DNA from: CAYQVW01 sp964421245
Lineage (GTDB): Bacteria > Margulisbacteria > WOR-1 > XYC2-FULL-46-14
NCBI GenBank assembly: GCA_964421245.1
Contig: CAYQVW010000001.1
Coordinates: forward strand, 285,080 to 349,079
DNA: 64,000 bases
Direction: 5' to 3'
The translations under genes were made by a program, and so were the position numbers. The stretch's first letter is position 1. Each line of letters opens with the position of its first letter. The notes under the pieces are model-generated. The model was not told the origin of the DNA, did not search any database, and was given only the letters and a program-made list of their open reading frames with translations. Below, in pieces: positions 1 to 7,824 of this stretch.

Positions 1-781
1 CATTTACAGGAATTGCGAAACCGATTCCCTGTGCTTGGGCAACAATTGCAACATTTATTCCGATAACTTCGCCAGCCAGATTAATTAATGGTCCGCCGGA
101 ATTTCCCGGGTTAATTGCCGTATCAGTTTGGATGAGATTTTTTTTCCCAAGATCAGAGAGGTGTCTCCCGGTTGCACTAATTATTCCAGCCGTAACGGTA
201 TTCGAAAAGCCATAAGGATTTCCAATTGCAATTGCCCATTCTCCCGGACGGATTTTGGACGAATTGCCAAGAGGAATAACCGGAAGGTTTTTTGCCTTAA
301 TTTCTAAAATTGCCAAATCAATGGTAGAATCTTTTCCAATAACTTTTGCATCAAATTTTCTTCCATCTTTTAGAGTGATTTTAATCTTATCCGCATTTTT
401 AATTACGTGTTCATTTGTCATGATATGGCCTTTTTTATCAAAGATAAATCCTGATCCAGCCCCTCTTTGAGGAATGACCTGGTCTTCAAAAAAATCTTTG
501 AATCCAGGATCAGGATCAAAGCCAAAGAACCTGCGATCAAAATTATTGAGTGGGCTAAAGACCCTTGCTTTAATACTCTTCTCAACGTCAATATTAACAA
601 CAGCATCTCCAACTTGTTCAACTATATCTGCAATAACATTGTATCCATTAGCATTTGGAATTGGTGTTATCTCTTTGCTAGAATCAGAACGATTTGAAAA
701 CCCAACTACAAATGTTAGTGAAAGAGACAAGAAAACAATAGATGATATAAGAAAAAGCGTTCCTTTTTTCCTCAATACCAT
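1..781 (-). CDS. htrA: HtrA/DegP-family trypsin-like serine protease, 3' end cut by window edge
   Basis: The first 260 residues of a periplasmic quality-control serine protease are present; the protein continues beyond base 1. Residues about 8-27 form an N-terminal signal anchor. The S1C catalytic triad is visible: His125 (TNEHV), Asp155 (TIDLAIL) and Ser228 (GNSGGP). The break comes just after the protease domain, so any PDZ domain would lie outside the window. The start is ATG at 781, preceded by AAGGAGGG. A vegetative promoter sits 41-69 bases upstream. Family function (degrading or refolding misfolded envelope proteins) is established knowledge; the specific substrate is unknown. Confidence 0.93.
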   Translation of the reverse strand, partial: MVLRKKGTLFLISSIVFLSLSLTFVVGFSNRSDSSKEITPIPNANGYNVIADIVEQVGDAVVNIDVEKSIKARVFSPLNNFDRRFFGFDPDPGFKDFFEDQVIPQRGAGSGFIFDKKGHIMTNEHVIKNADKIKITLKDGRKFDAKVIGKDSTIDLAILEIKAKNLPVIPLGNSSKIRPGEWAIAIGNPYGFSNTVTAGIISATGRHLSDLGKKNLIQTDTAINPGNSGGPLINLAGEVIGINVAIVAQAQGIGFAIPVN

Positions 782-821
782 ATGGAAACCCTCCTTTTTC
801 AACCTGATGGAATTGGGAACC

Positions 822-850
822 ATTATAGCAGAAAATAAGGCGAAGGGCAA
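822..850 (-). promoter_or_regulatory. Vegetative promoter of htrA
   Basis: On the minus strand TTGCCC, a 17-base spacer and TATAAT occur, with TGC before the -10 (extended -10). It is followed by a short leader with AAGGAGGG before htrA. It overlaps the small gap after the glycosyltransferase gene, so htrA can be transcribed on its own. Confidence 0.6.
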
Positions 851-860
851 AGGTGAAGGC

Positions 861-1703
861 TTAGTTGGGGCGTAGGAAAAGAATATCGAAATAAGCCAAA
901 AGACGATCAAGAAATTTTTTTCTTTTGAAAGGGAAGGATAGAATTAGAAGGGGAATAAAAGCTAAAATAAATACAAAAAGTAGAATTCTATAAATTAACC
1001 AAGCAAAAGCACCATAGTGTTTTCTGCAGAAGTATAATCCACCCTTGAATCCTTCAACAAATAGACGACGATTAAAAGTCCTTTTACTACTATAGCCACC
1101 ATAATGGATCACCTCTGATTGTGGGCAGAAGTATATTTTCCATCCAGCCTTTCTAATACTCATACACCAATCTAGGTCATCATTGTAAAAGAATAACTTT
1201 TCATCCATCATTCCAACTTTTTCAATAACCTCTCTCCTAACCATTAAACAGGCCCCGATTATAAAATCAACCTCAGCTGGTTGTTTTGCATTGTAGAATT
1301 TCTTTCCAAATATTCCGCCCTGTCTTTGAATGGTTCCATCGATATTTAGAAGTTTGGCGCCGCATGCACCGGCTTTTGGATTATGATTCATAAAACTAAC
1401 CATTTTATCAAAAGCAGAATCTTTGGTGATAGTATCGTCGTTTAACAGCATTTGATAACGTCCGTTGGCTATTCTTAATCCTTGGTTTGATGCTTTTATA
1501 AAGCCCATATTTTTATCATTATTAATTAAATGAACCTCGGGGTATTTTCTTCTTACCATCTCCTGTGATCCATCGGTTGATGCGTTGTCTACAACAATTA
1601 TTTCAAAGATGACCTTTTTGGTGTTTTTATAGATAGAATCAAGGCATTGATCGAGAATCTTTTTATTGTCTGTGTTTACTATTATAATTGATAAGTCAAA
1701 CAT
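861..1703 (-). CDS. Glycosyltransferase family 2, rhamnosyltransferase-like, membrane-anchored
   Basis: A 280-residue GT-A fold glycosyltransferase. Residues 3-45 hold the nucleotide-sugar part (IIIVNTDN, DNASTDGS), residues 88-90 the metal-binding NDD, and residues 172-179 (FYNDDLDW) the typical acceptor-side acidic motif. A hydrophobic segment at 236-257 followed by basic residues suggests C-terminal membrane attachment. Family members transfer activated sugars, often dTDP-rhamnose, to surface polysaccharides; donor and acceptor here are not deducible. The ATG lies 11 bases after a TATAAT on the minus strand and there is no Shine-Dalgarno sequence, so the mRNA may have almost no leader. It is divergent from aroQ. 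Confidence 0.85.
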   Translation of the reverse strand: MFDLSIIIVNTDNKKILDQCLDSIYKNTKKVIFEIIVVDNASTDGSQEMVRRKYPEVHLINNDKNMGFIKASNQGLRIANGRYQMLLNDDTITKDSAFDKMVSFMNHNPKAGACGAKLLNIDGTIQRQGGIFGKKFYNAKQPAEVDFIIGACLMVRREVIEKVGMMDEKLFFYNDDLDWCMSIRKAGWKIYFCPQSEVIHYGGYSSKRTFNRRLFVEGFKGGLYFCRKHYGAFAWLIYRILLFVFILAFIPLLILSFPFKRKKFLDRLLAYFDILFLRPN

Positions 1704-1710
1704 GTTCTGG

Positions 1711-1720
1711 TAGAATTATA
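1711..1720. promoter_or_regulatory. Overlapping face-to-face -10 elements for the glycosyltransferase gene and aroQ
   Basis: Only 19 bases separate the two divergent ATGs. On + TGG-TAGAAT (1711-1716) ends six bases before the aroQ ATG. On - TGG-TATAAT (1720-1715) serves the glycosyltransferase gene. The two -10 hexamers overlap, so RNA polymerase should be able to occupy only one at a time. Confidence 0.5.
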
Positions 1721-1722
1721 CC

Positions 1723-2151
1723 ATGATACTAATAATACATGGTCCAAATCTCGATCAACTTGGAAAAAGAGAAATAGATGTCTACGGAAAAACTACTCTA
1801 GATGATATTAACAAAGCACTAAAGCACAAGGCACAAGAGCTTAAGTTAGAAGTAAAGACAATGCAACTCTCTGGTGAGGGAGAGATTTGTAAAGAACTTG
1901 GGTCGGCAAAGGCTAATGGTTTTTCTGCGATTTTAATAAATCCAGCAGCTTATACTCATTATTCGGTTGCTGTTCGTGATGCAGTTGCTGGAGCCAATCT
2001 GCCAACAGTTGAAGTTCACTTATCAAATATTTATGCTAGAGAAGAGTTTCGTCATAAATCAGTTATTGCACCAGTTGCAACCGGGCAGATTTCTGGCTTT
2101 GGATTAAACAGCTATCTTTTAGGTTTAGAGGCCATCGCTAAACTTATTTAA
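1723..2151 (+). CDS. aroQ: 3-dehydroquinate dehydratase, type II
   Basis: Third step of the shikimate pathway: trans-dehydration of 3-dehydroquinate to 3-dehydroshikimate. The 142-residue length is normal for the dodecameric type II enzyme. Visible signatures are HGPNLDQLG at the N-terminus, catalytic Tyr21 in DVYGK, the INPAAYTHYSVAVRDA block with substrate-binding Asn and His, EVHLSN, and GQISGFG near the C-terminus. It overlaps the next gene by one base (TAATG) and begins six bases after a -10-like element without a Shine-Dalgarno sequence, so it probably heads the aroQ-M24 peptidase-ispD-trpE run as a leaderless message. Confidence 0.96.
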   Translation: MILIIHGPNLDQLGKREIDVYGKTTLDDINKALKHKAQELKLEVKTMQLSGEGEICKELGSAKANGFSAILINPAAYTHYSVAVRDAVAGANLPTVEVHLSNIYAREEFRHKSVIAPVATGQISGFGLNSYLLGLEAIAKLI

Positions 2152-2816
2152 TGAACAAAAAACATCTAACGTCTATTCGCATTGCCGAGAGAGTTTTTTC
2201 CGAATTAAAAGAATTTGTAAAACCAGGGGTTTCTGAAAAAGAGGTAGCTGCCGAAATTCGTAAGCGTGTAAAAAAATATGGAGCAAAGAAAGAATCGTTT
2301 CGTGTAATTGTTGCCTCAGGAAAAAATTCTGCTAAAATCCATGGTTTTTCCTCTAGGAAAAAAATAAGATCAAAAGATGTAATAATGTTCGATTTTGGCG
2401 CATTGTATAGAGGTTGGCGATCAGATATTACCCGTAGTTATGTTTTAGGGCAACCGACTAAAAGACAAAAAAATATTTATACTCTGCTTAAAAAGGCACA
2501 GGCTGCTGGAATAAAAAGAGTAAAGGCTGGAATAAAGTGTTCTGAAATTGATAATAGAGTAAGGAATGTTATTGAGAAGGCTGGATATGGAGAATACTTT
2601 GTTCATACGACTGGCCATGGTGTTGGGAGAAAGACGCATGAAACTCCCCGTATTTCTGGAAATAATGATAATATACTGAAAGCTGGACAGATTATAACGA
2701 TTGAGCCTGGAATTTATTTTAAAAAGAAATGGGGGATGAGAGTAGAGGATATGGTGCTTGTGACAAGTAGGGGACATAAGGTTTTAACAAAACTACCAAG
2801 GAGTTTGCTCTTGTGA
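2151..2816 (+). CDS. M24-family metallopeptidase (Xaa-Pro aminopeptidase type), catalytic domain only
   Basis: A cytoplasmic dimetal peptidase of the pita-bread fold, expected to remove N-terminal residues before proline. All five ligands are present: Asp81 and Asp92 in the DFG...SD block, His156 in TTGHGVG, Glu185 in TIEPGIY and Glu199 in RVEDM. At 221 residues it lacks the usual N-terminal creatinase-like domain of PepP/PepQ (commonly about 350-440 residues), so it is a short form with the catalytic half only. Methionine aminopeptidase is the alternative, but the GIYF and RVEDMVLVT blocks fit PepP better. It overlaps both neighbours, so translation is probably coupled. Confidence 0.87.
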   Translation: MNKKHLTSIRIAERVFSELKEFVKPGVSEKEVAAEIRKRVKKYGAKKESFRVIVASGKNSAKIHGFSSRKKIRSKDVIMFDFGALYRGWRSDITRSYVLGQPTKRQKNIYTLLKKAQAAGIKRVKAGIKCSEIDNRVRNVIEKAGYGEYFVHTTGHGVGRKTHETPRISGNNDNILKAGQIITIEPGIYFKKKWGMRVEDMVLVTSRGHKVLTKLPRSLLL

Positions 2817-3523
2817 AAATTTTCACAATCATCGCGGCAGGTGGAACTGGAAACCGCATGGGACAGCCAAAACAGCTGCTACCAATATGTGGAAAACCAA
2901 TGCTTGAGTGGACAGTTAACGTCTTTAAAGAGGTTTCAGAAATTTCTGGAATAGTAATTGTTGGTCCGGGAGAAGGATTGTCACCCTTGGTTTGTAAATC
3001 TGGTCAAGAAAGAACTGATTCAATTCGAAATGGTTTAGAATTAGTTCCAAAAGATTGTGACATTGTTTTAATTCATGATGGTGCGCGACCACTTATTACA
3101 CCCGAAATAATTAGAAATTCTATAGAAGAATGTATGAAACATGATGCAGTAGTGGTAGGGGTACCGGTCAAGGATACAATTAAGCAAATCCGAAATCCTA
3201 AACCTGCCTCGCCTGCTGCTCGGCAAGGCGGGTCCGAAATCCTAAATAAATCCAAATTACCAATTGTCCAAATTCAAAACACATTAAACAGAAAAGAGTT
3301 GTGGCAGGCGCAGACACCGCAGGTCTTTAAATATTCCGTACTAAAAGAAGCCTACAAAAACGCCAAAGGCAATGCAACTGATGACTCAAAATTAGTTGAG
3401 GATCTTGGTATTCCTGTTAAAATGGTTGTGGGGTCATACGAAAACATAAAAGTAACGACCCCGGAAGATTTAATTATTGCGGAGACTATATTATGTTCAC
3501 GCCAACAAAAGAAGAATTCGTAA
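2813..3523 (+). CDS. ispD: 2-C-methyl-D-erythritol 4-phosphate cytidylyltransferase
   Basis: Third step of the MEP isoprenoid pathway: CTP plus MEP gives CDP-ME; ispG of the same pathway is at 37.8-38.9 kb. Seen: the nucleotide-binding loop AAGGTGNRMGQPKQ, GQERTDSIRNGL, LIHDGARPLI and TPEDLIIAE near the end. The start is GTG at 2813, overlapping the preceding stop. Between VKDTIK and the LWQAQTPQ block there are about 20 residues more than I expect for the family; they are encoded by a GC-rich palindrome flanked by 14-base direct repeats (3189-3246). The 3' end overlaps trpE by 31 bases. Confidence 0.94.
   Translation: MKIFTIIAAGGTGNRMGQPKQLLPICGKPMLEWTVNVFKEVSEISGIVIVGPGEGLSPLVCKSGQERTDSIRNGLELVPKDCDIVLIHDGARPLITPEIIRNSIEECMKHDAVVVGVPVKDTIKQIRNPKPASPAARQGGSEILNKSKLPIVQIQNTLNRKELWQAQTPQVFKYSVLKEAYKNAKGNATDDSKLVEDLGIPVKMVVGSYENIKVTTPEDLIIAETILCSRQQKKNS
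3189..3246. repeat. GC-rich palindromic element inserted in frame within ispD
   Basis: The 14-mer TCCGAAATCCTAAA occurs at 3189-3202 and again at 3233-3246. Between them is a 30-base GC-rich imperfect hairpin with arms CCTGCCTCGCC and CGGCAAGGCGGG. It is translated as roughly KPASPAARQGGSE inside ispD. A shorter copy of the same core is found in lptC at 8010-8030, in the opposite orientation relative to the gene. Confidence 0.75.
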
Positions 3524-4899
3524 AACTATCAAAAAAGGGTAATCTTATCCCAGTCTATAAAATTATAGAGATGGGGAAGGAGACACCAGTTAGCGCGTTT
3601 CGGAAAATAGAGTCAGATTATTCATTCCTCTTGGAATCAATTGAAGGTGGGGAAAATATTGCTCGTTATTCTTTTGTGGGATCAAATCCAAAATTCGTAT
3701 TTAGGTCTGGCTTAGAAAATCCTTTTGATGAGTTAAAAAAATTTCTGGAACAATACCAAGCTGTAAAGATCCCAAATCTTCCTCGTTTTCATGGTGGGAT
3801 GGTTGGGTATATTGGCTACGATAGTATTCGCTATATTGAACCTAGAGTTCCGTGCAATAATTCTGATGATTTGAAAGTTCCTGACATGGTTTTTATGATG
3901 GCTGATTCTCTATTGGCCTTTGATCATGTAGAAAAGAAGATAATCATAATTTCAAATGCACATATAACATCCGATCCAGAAAAAGCTTATGCTGGTGCGG
4001 TTGAACAGATAAAAAAGATAGAAAAAACCTTAAAAAAGAAAATCCGACTTTCAAAGTTAAAAGATGTTAAAAAAGATATTGAATTTTCTTCTAATTTTTC
4101 AAAAAAAGAATATATGCAGATTGTAGAAAAAGCAAAAGAATATATAACCTCTGGGGATATTATTCAAGTTGTTCCGTCTCAAAGATTTGAGGTACCATTT
4201 ACCCAAAATGGATTAGACACCTATCGGGTTTTAAGAGAAATAAATCCATCACCGTACATGTATTACTTAAAAATGGAGAATATGAGTTTAGTTGGTTCCT
4301 CCCCTGAGGTTATGGTCCGTTTAGAAGAAAGGGAGTGTACAATTCGTCCAATTGCAGGGACCAGATGGAGAGGAAAAACAAAAGAAGAAGACAAGGCTTT
4401 GGAAAAAGAACTTTTGGCATCTGAAAAAGAGATTGCAGAACATGTTATGTTGGTTGATTTAGCTCGCAACGATTTAGGTAGAGTTTGTGAGTATGGATCG
4501 GTTGAAGTTAATGAAAAAATGACAGTGGAAAAATACTCTCATGTTATGCATATTGTTTCAAATGTCCGAGGTAAAATTAGTTCAGATAAAGACTGTTTTG
4601 ATTTAATAAAGGCCTCATTTCCCGCGGGAACCGTTTCCGGTGCTCCAAAGATTCGGGCGATGGAGATAATTGATGAACTTGAGAATACAAAACGTGGTCC
4701 GTATGCTGGATCGGTTTGCTACTTCGGATTTAACGGAGAACTGGATTCCGCAATCACTATTCGCACCATTCTATTAAAAGACAAAAAAGCTTATGTTCAA
4801 GCGGGTGGGGGAATCGTTGCTGATTCTGATCCTGAGGCTGAATATCAAGAGACCTGTAATAAGGCTAAAGCCTTACTTTCTGCTATTCAAATAGCCTGA
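3493..4899 (+). CDS. trpE: Anthranilate synthase component I
   Basis: Converts chorismate to anthranilate, the first committed step of tryptophan synthesis, with a separate glutaminase subunit (not in this window). The 468-residue protein has the N-terminal regulatory part (SYSFLLES-like region YSFLLESIEGG, then RYSFVG) and the C-terminal chorismate-binding domain with PSPYMYYL, SSPEVMVR, IRPIAGTRWRG, HVMLVDLARND, FPAGTVSGAPKIRAMEII and GGGIVADSDPE. The LLES-type effector motif suggests tryptophan feedback inhibition. PabB is the alternative, but the N-terminus fits TrpE. It starts inside ispD and has no trp neighbours here, so it is a detached trp gene in a shikimate/MEP run. Confidence 0.93.
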   Translation: MFTPTKEEFVKLSKKGNLIPVYKIIEMGKETPVSAFRKIESDYSFLLESIEGGENIARYSFVGSNPKFVFRSGLENPFDELKKFLEQYQAVKIPNLPRFHGGMVGYIGYDSIRYIEPRVPCNNSDDLKVPDMVFMMADSLLAFDHVEKKIIIISNAHITSDPEKAYAGAVEQIKKIEKTLKKKIRLSKLKDVKKDIEFSSNFSKKEYMQIVEKAKEYITSGDIIQVVPSQRFEVPFTQNGLDTYRVLREINPSPYMYYLKMENMSLVGSSPEVMVRLEERECTIRPIAGTRWRGKTKEEDKALEKELLASEKEIAEHVMLVDLARNDLGRVCEYGSVEVNEKMTVEKYSHVMHIVSNVRGKISSDKDCFDLIKASFPAGTVSGAPKIRAMEIIDELENTKRGPYAGSVCYFGFNGELDSAITIRTILLKDKKAYVQAGGGIVADSDPEAEYQETCNKAKALLSAIQIA

Positions 4900-4926
4900 A
4901 ATTTTTTGAAATACCTACCGAAAGAA
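4896..4926 (+). promoter_or_regulatory. Sigma-28-type promoter of the 4934 gene
   Basis: CTGAAATTTT (4896-4905), 13 bases, then CGAAAGAA (4919-4926), eight bases before the ATG at 4934. It is one of the seven good copies of the same motif with identical spacing in the window. It overlaps the trpE stop codon. Transcription would start close to the ATG. Confidence 0.7.
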
Positions 4927-4933
4927 ACATGTA

Positions 4934-6298
4934 ATGGTCGTTAAACCAATATATACAACTACCAACGGAACCGTTGAGTCTATTAAAAGGATAAGTAAAG
5001 ATCAATTTGCTGAGACAATCTTTAAAACCTTAGGAAGACGTGGTTATATTCCAAGAAGCGCAAAATTTAAGAAATACAAAAATGTAATTAAAGAAGCAAT
5101 AAGGGATAAGGATAAAGACAAACGTCCAGAGGCAGTAGTAGCAGAAGTAGCGAAAAAACTTGTAGCCAAAAAACTGCAAACAAAAAAATTACAGCTTACT
5201 CCTAAAACACTGAAAAAAATAGATTGGGTTCTCTGTAGTATTAATGGAGTGGAGCGCTACTTCCCAGCAGAGGTTGACCCTAAAGCGGTAAACCCACGAT
5301 TTGTTGGTTATATTAAGATTACTAGTGGTTTAAAGCCGATCAAGTCAACTAAATTTAAAAAGCCTATTAAGGAAGGGGTGGCAAAGTTTAAAAAACACTT
5401 TAAGTCTGGTTGGTGGAGAGACGAAAGACAAATTTCTCTTTATATGGGTTCGGCCAACGCATTTTTAAATTATTACTTTGTTCATGGTGGACATGTTGGC
5501 TTTACTAGAAACTTAACAGATGGACTTATCCCCCAATTAGCTAAAGATAAATATAATCGTTCCATTACAAACTGTAAGGGGTTTCGTGATCTTCATACAA
5601 AATTATTCCGTTCATTAGGACTTACCAAGCTTTATTTTGGAATGGCACTGATGGGAAACTCTTCTGCTAATCTATTGCCACGGCCGCACACCTTTGTAAT
5701 GGCCAGAATTCCAGGCACTAGATCTGTTTTGGTTGGGGATAACCGTTTTGTTCGCCGCTATAATGCTCTCAATACATTCTATTCCCAAAAGAGTCAAGAT
5801 AATTATCTCTATATTACATATGGTAAGAGCGTTAGAACAACTAATCGCGTATATTCGAAAGGTTTATATCGAGGATACCTTGAATTTGCTCGTAGAAAAC
5901 TGAAACAACATTCAAATGCAATCGCCGACAAAATAGCAGGTAGGGATTCTCTCTCTGCTGATTGCAAAAAAGATTTAAAGTTTGCTTTGAGGGCTGTAGA
6001 TAAAGCTATAAAGAATATCACAAGGCAAAGTTTTGAAGTTAAGTTTGGCCGATTGTCAAAAGCGAAAAAGGTTAGAGTAAAGGTTTTCTTAAAACATTAT
6101 AGGAGAATGATTGCTATGGCACTGCGTGGCAGTGTTACAAAAGCAAAAGAAGATAAGGATGCGCTTGCTTTTTTTAGAAATCAAATTAAAGAAGAAGCGG
6201 CTAGGAAAGGGATTAATCCAAGTAATGATAATGTCTTTTTCCTTGTTTTTAGAAGTCTTGTGGGTGGATCAGTTTCTGAAAATGTTCCCAACTTTTGA
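4934..6298 (+). CDS. Uncharacterised basic protein with a possible transglutaminase-like Cys-His-Asp core
   Basis: I do not recognise this 454-residue protein. It is lysine- and arginine-rich with no signal peptide or membrane segment. The middle contains Cys214 in a helix-like segment (TNCKGFRDLHTKLFRSLGL), His252 in RPHTFVMARIPG and Asp269 in VLVGDN. That order and spacing resemble the papain-like transglutaminase core (Cys in a helix, His before a strand, Asp at the end of the next strand). Residues about 310-454 are helical and basic and may bind nucleic acid or a partner. It stands alone behind a sigma-28-type promoter, with practically no leader. Function is inference only. Confidence 0.7.
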   Translation: MVVKPIYTTTNGTVESIKRISKDQFAETIFKTLGRRGYIPRSAKFKKYKNVIKEAIRDKDKDKRPEAVVAEVAKKLVAKKLQTKKLQLTPKTLKKIDWVLCSINGVERYFPAEVDPKAVNPRFVGYIKITSGLKPIKSTKFKKPIKEGVAKFKKHFKSGWWRDERQISLYMGSANAFLNYYFVHGGHVGFTRNLTDGLIPQLAKDKYNRSITNCKGFRDLHTKLFRSLGLTKLYFGMALMGNSSANLLPRPHTFVMARIPGTRSVLVGDNRFVRRYNALNTFYSQKSQDNYLYITYGKSVRTTNRVYSKGLYRGYLEFARRKLKQHSNAIADKIAGRDSLSADCKKDLKFALRAVDKAIKNITRQSFEVKFGRLSKAKKVRVKVFLKHYRRMIAMALRGSVTKAKEDKDALAFFRNQIKEEAARKGINPSNDNVFFLVFRSLVGGSVSENVPNF

Positions 6299-6344
6299 TA
6301 ATATTTCTATTGCCTGAATTTTCCCAATATACTACAATTAACAC

Positions 6345-7574
6345 ATGATCAATCCTCGCATGATTAAGATATCTGATTCTCTTGTGTGGCTAATCCCAAT
6401 TGTTTTAGTTTTAGTCGGATTATTATTGATTGCCTCAACAACTTTTAATGCAGAACAAAAAGCAGAGCGCGATCCTTTTTCCTATGTGAAACGACAGGCG
6501 GTCTCATTTTCAATCGGTTTAGTTCTAATGGTTTACTTTGCATTTGTAGATTATAAGAAGCTAAGAAGCCTAGCTCCATTACTTTACATATTGATGCTTT
6601 TTATTCTTGTTCTTGTTCTTTTTCTAGGAAGAAGTTCCTTGGGGGCACAGCGTTGGATTATGCTTGGACCCTTTTCGTTTCAACCCTCAGAAATTGCAAA
6701 ATTATTGCTAATTATTTCTTTAGCAGCATATTTTAGTTCCAGGAAAGAAAAGATTGGAATGTTTAGGGCCTTAGCAATTGCGGGCATTCCCTTTTTACTG
6801 ATTTTTAAACAACCAGATTTAGGAACTGGATTAGTATTAATTTCAATTTCGCTTGGAATGTTAATCTGGGGAAAGGCTTCTCCAGTATTGCTTACAATGA
6901 TTTTTTCTCCTCTGGCTTCTATTTATTTTCGTCAAAACCTATATCTTTGGATTACCTATATTATTATTCTATGGGCCGTTCTATATTTTTCACGTGTCAA
7001 GATTGCTGACATGCTTTTAATTCTTGGAATAAATATTGGTGTTGGTATCGCTCTTCCTATTCTATGGGGATTATTAAAGCCTTATCAGCAGATGAGGGTC
7101 TTGTCATTTTTAAATCCAGCAATGGATCCACATGGGATTGGGTATCATACATTGCAATCAAAGATTGCGGTTGGGGCTGGCGGGTTTTTGGGAAAAGGTT
7201 TCATGAGTGGGACTCAAACCCAACTACAATTTGTACCAATTCAAAGCTCTGATTTTATCTTTTCGGCAATTGCCGAGGAGTTTGGTTTTATCGGATCTTT
7301 CTCTATTCTTTCTTTGTTTTTGATTTTATTATGGAGAATCTTTAAAATTGCGGAAGGAGCTTATGATTATTTTGGATCAATGTTAGTTGCCGGAATTGGA
7401 GTAATGCTAATGTTTCATTTTTTTGTTTCAATCGGGATGAATATTGGTGTTCTTCCAGTAGTTGGGATACCGCTACCGTTTGTCTCTTTTGGAGGAACTT
7501 CACTTATTGTAAATTTGGTTTCAATTGGTATAATACAAAGTGTCGCAATGCGACGCCAGAAACTTATTTTTTAA
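6345..7574 (+). CDS. rodA: SEDS-family peptidoglycan polymerase RodA
   Basis: Integral-membrane glycosyltransferase that polymerises lipid II during cell elongation. At 409 residues it shows about ten hydrophobic segments and SEDS landmarks: GAQRWIMLGPFSFQPSEIAKL, QPDLGTGLV, FLNPAMDPHGIGYH, the TQTQLQFVPIQSSDFIFSAIAEE loop that is typical of RodA rather than FtsW, and the C-terminal GIPLPFVSFGGTS. A second SEDS protein at 16.5 kb in the mur cluster is the division-type FtsW, so both paralogues are here. Rod-shaped growth is implied. A TATACT lies 11 bases before the ATG. Confidence 0.93.
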   Translation: MINPRMIKISDSLVWLIPIVLVLVGLLLIASTTFNAEQKAERDPFSYVKRQAVSFSIGLVLMVYFAFVDYKKLRSLAPLLYILMLFILVLVLFLGRSSLGAQRWIMLGPFSFQPSEIAKLLLIISLAAYFSSRKEKIGMFRALAIAGIPFLLIFKQPDLGTGLVLISISLGMLIWGKASPVLLTMIFSPLASIYFRQNLYLWITYIIILWAVLYFSRVKIADMLLILGINIGVGIALPILWGLLKPYQQMRVLSFLNPAMDPHGIGYHTLQSKIAVGAGGFLGKGFMSGTQTQLQFVPIQSSDFIFSAIAEEFGFIGSFSILSLFLILLWRIFKIAEGAYDYFGSMLVAGIGVMLMFHFFVSIGMNIGVLPVVGIPLPFVSFGGTSLIVNLVSIGIIQSVAMRRQKLIF

Positions 7575-7575
7575 A

Positions 7576-7797
7576 ATGAAAAATGTAACAAAGATAAAGG
7601 GAATTATCGATAGAGTAGAGGATGGCTTTGCAGTCATTCTTTTGGGCCATGATGAAGAGGTTATGGTTGAACTGCCCGATTGCTATCTACCCCCAGAAAT
7701 ACAAGAAGGGGATATTGTAACCTTTAAACTTGAAAAGCACAGTAGAAAAACAAAAGAAGCTAAGAAAAAAGTTGCGAAGATGATAAAGGCGCTGTAG
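7576..7797 (+). CDS. DUF3006 family small protein
   Basis: A 73-residue protein with the DUF3006 pattern: an N-terminal IDRVEDGFAVILL strand pair, an EVMVELP strand, and a lysine-rich helical tail. I start it at ATG 7576, just after the rodA stop, because DUF3006 proteins begin shortly before the IDR motif; an in-frame start at 7540 would overlap rodA and add residues without family similarity. The family function is not established. Its final leucine codon and TAG stop lie in a 34-bp perfect palindrome shared with the convergent lptC gene. Confidence 0.78.
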   Translation: MKNVTKIKGIIDRVEDGFAVILLGHDEEVMVELPDCYLPPEIQEGDIVTFKLEKHSRKTKEAKKKVAKMIKAL

Positions 7798-7824
7798 GGT
7801 CAAGTCGCGACTTGACCCTACAGC
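7791..7824. repeat. 34-bp perfect palindrome spanning both stop codons of a convergent gene pair
   Basis: Bases 7791-7807 (GCTGTAGGGTCAAGTCG) and 7808-7824 are exact reverse complements. Each arm contains CTGTAG, so DUF3006 (+) and lptC (-) both end in Leu-TAG inside the palindrome. No T-run follows on either strand, so it is not a canonical intrinsic terminator, although the hairpin could still stabilise both 3' ends. Confidence 0.9.

Noticed and set aside
7791..7824. Bidirectional intrinsic terminator
   Set aside because: A perfect hairpin exists but no T-run follows on either strand.
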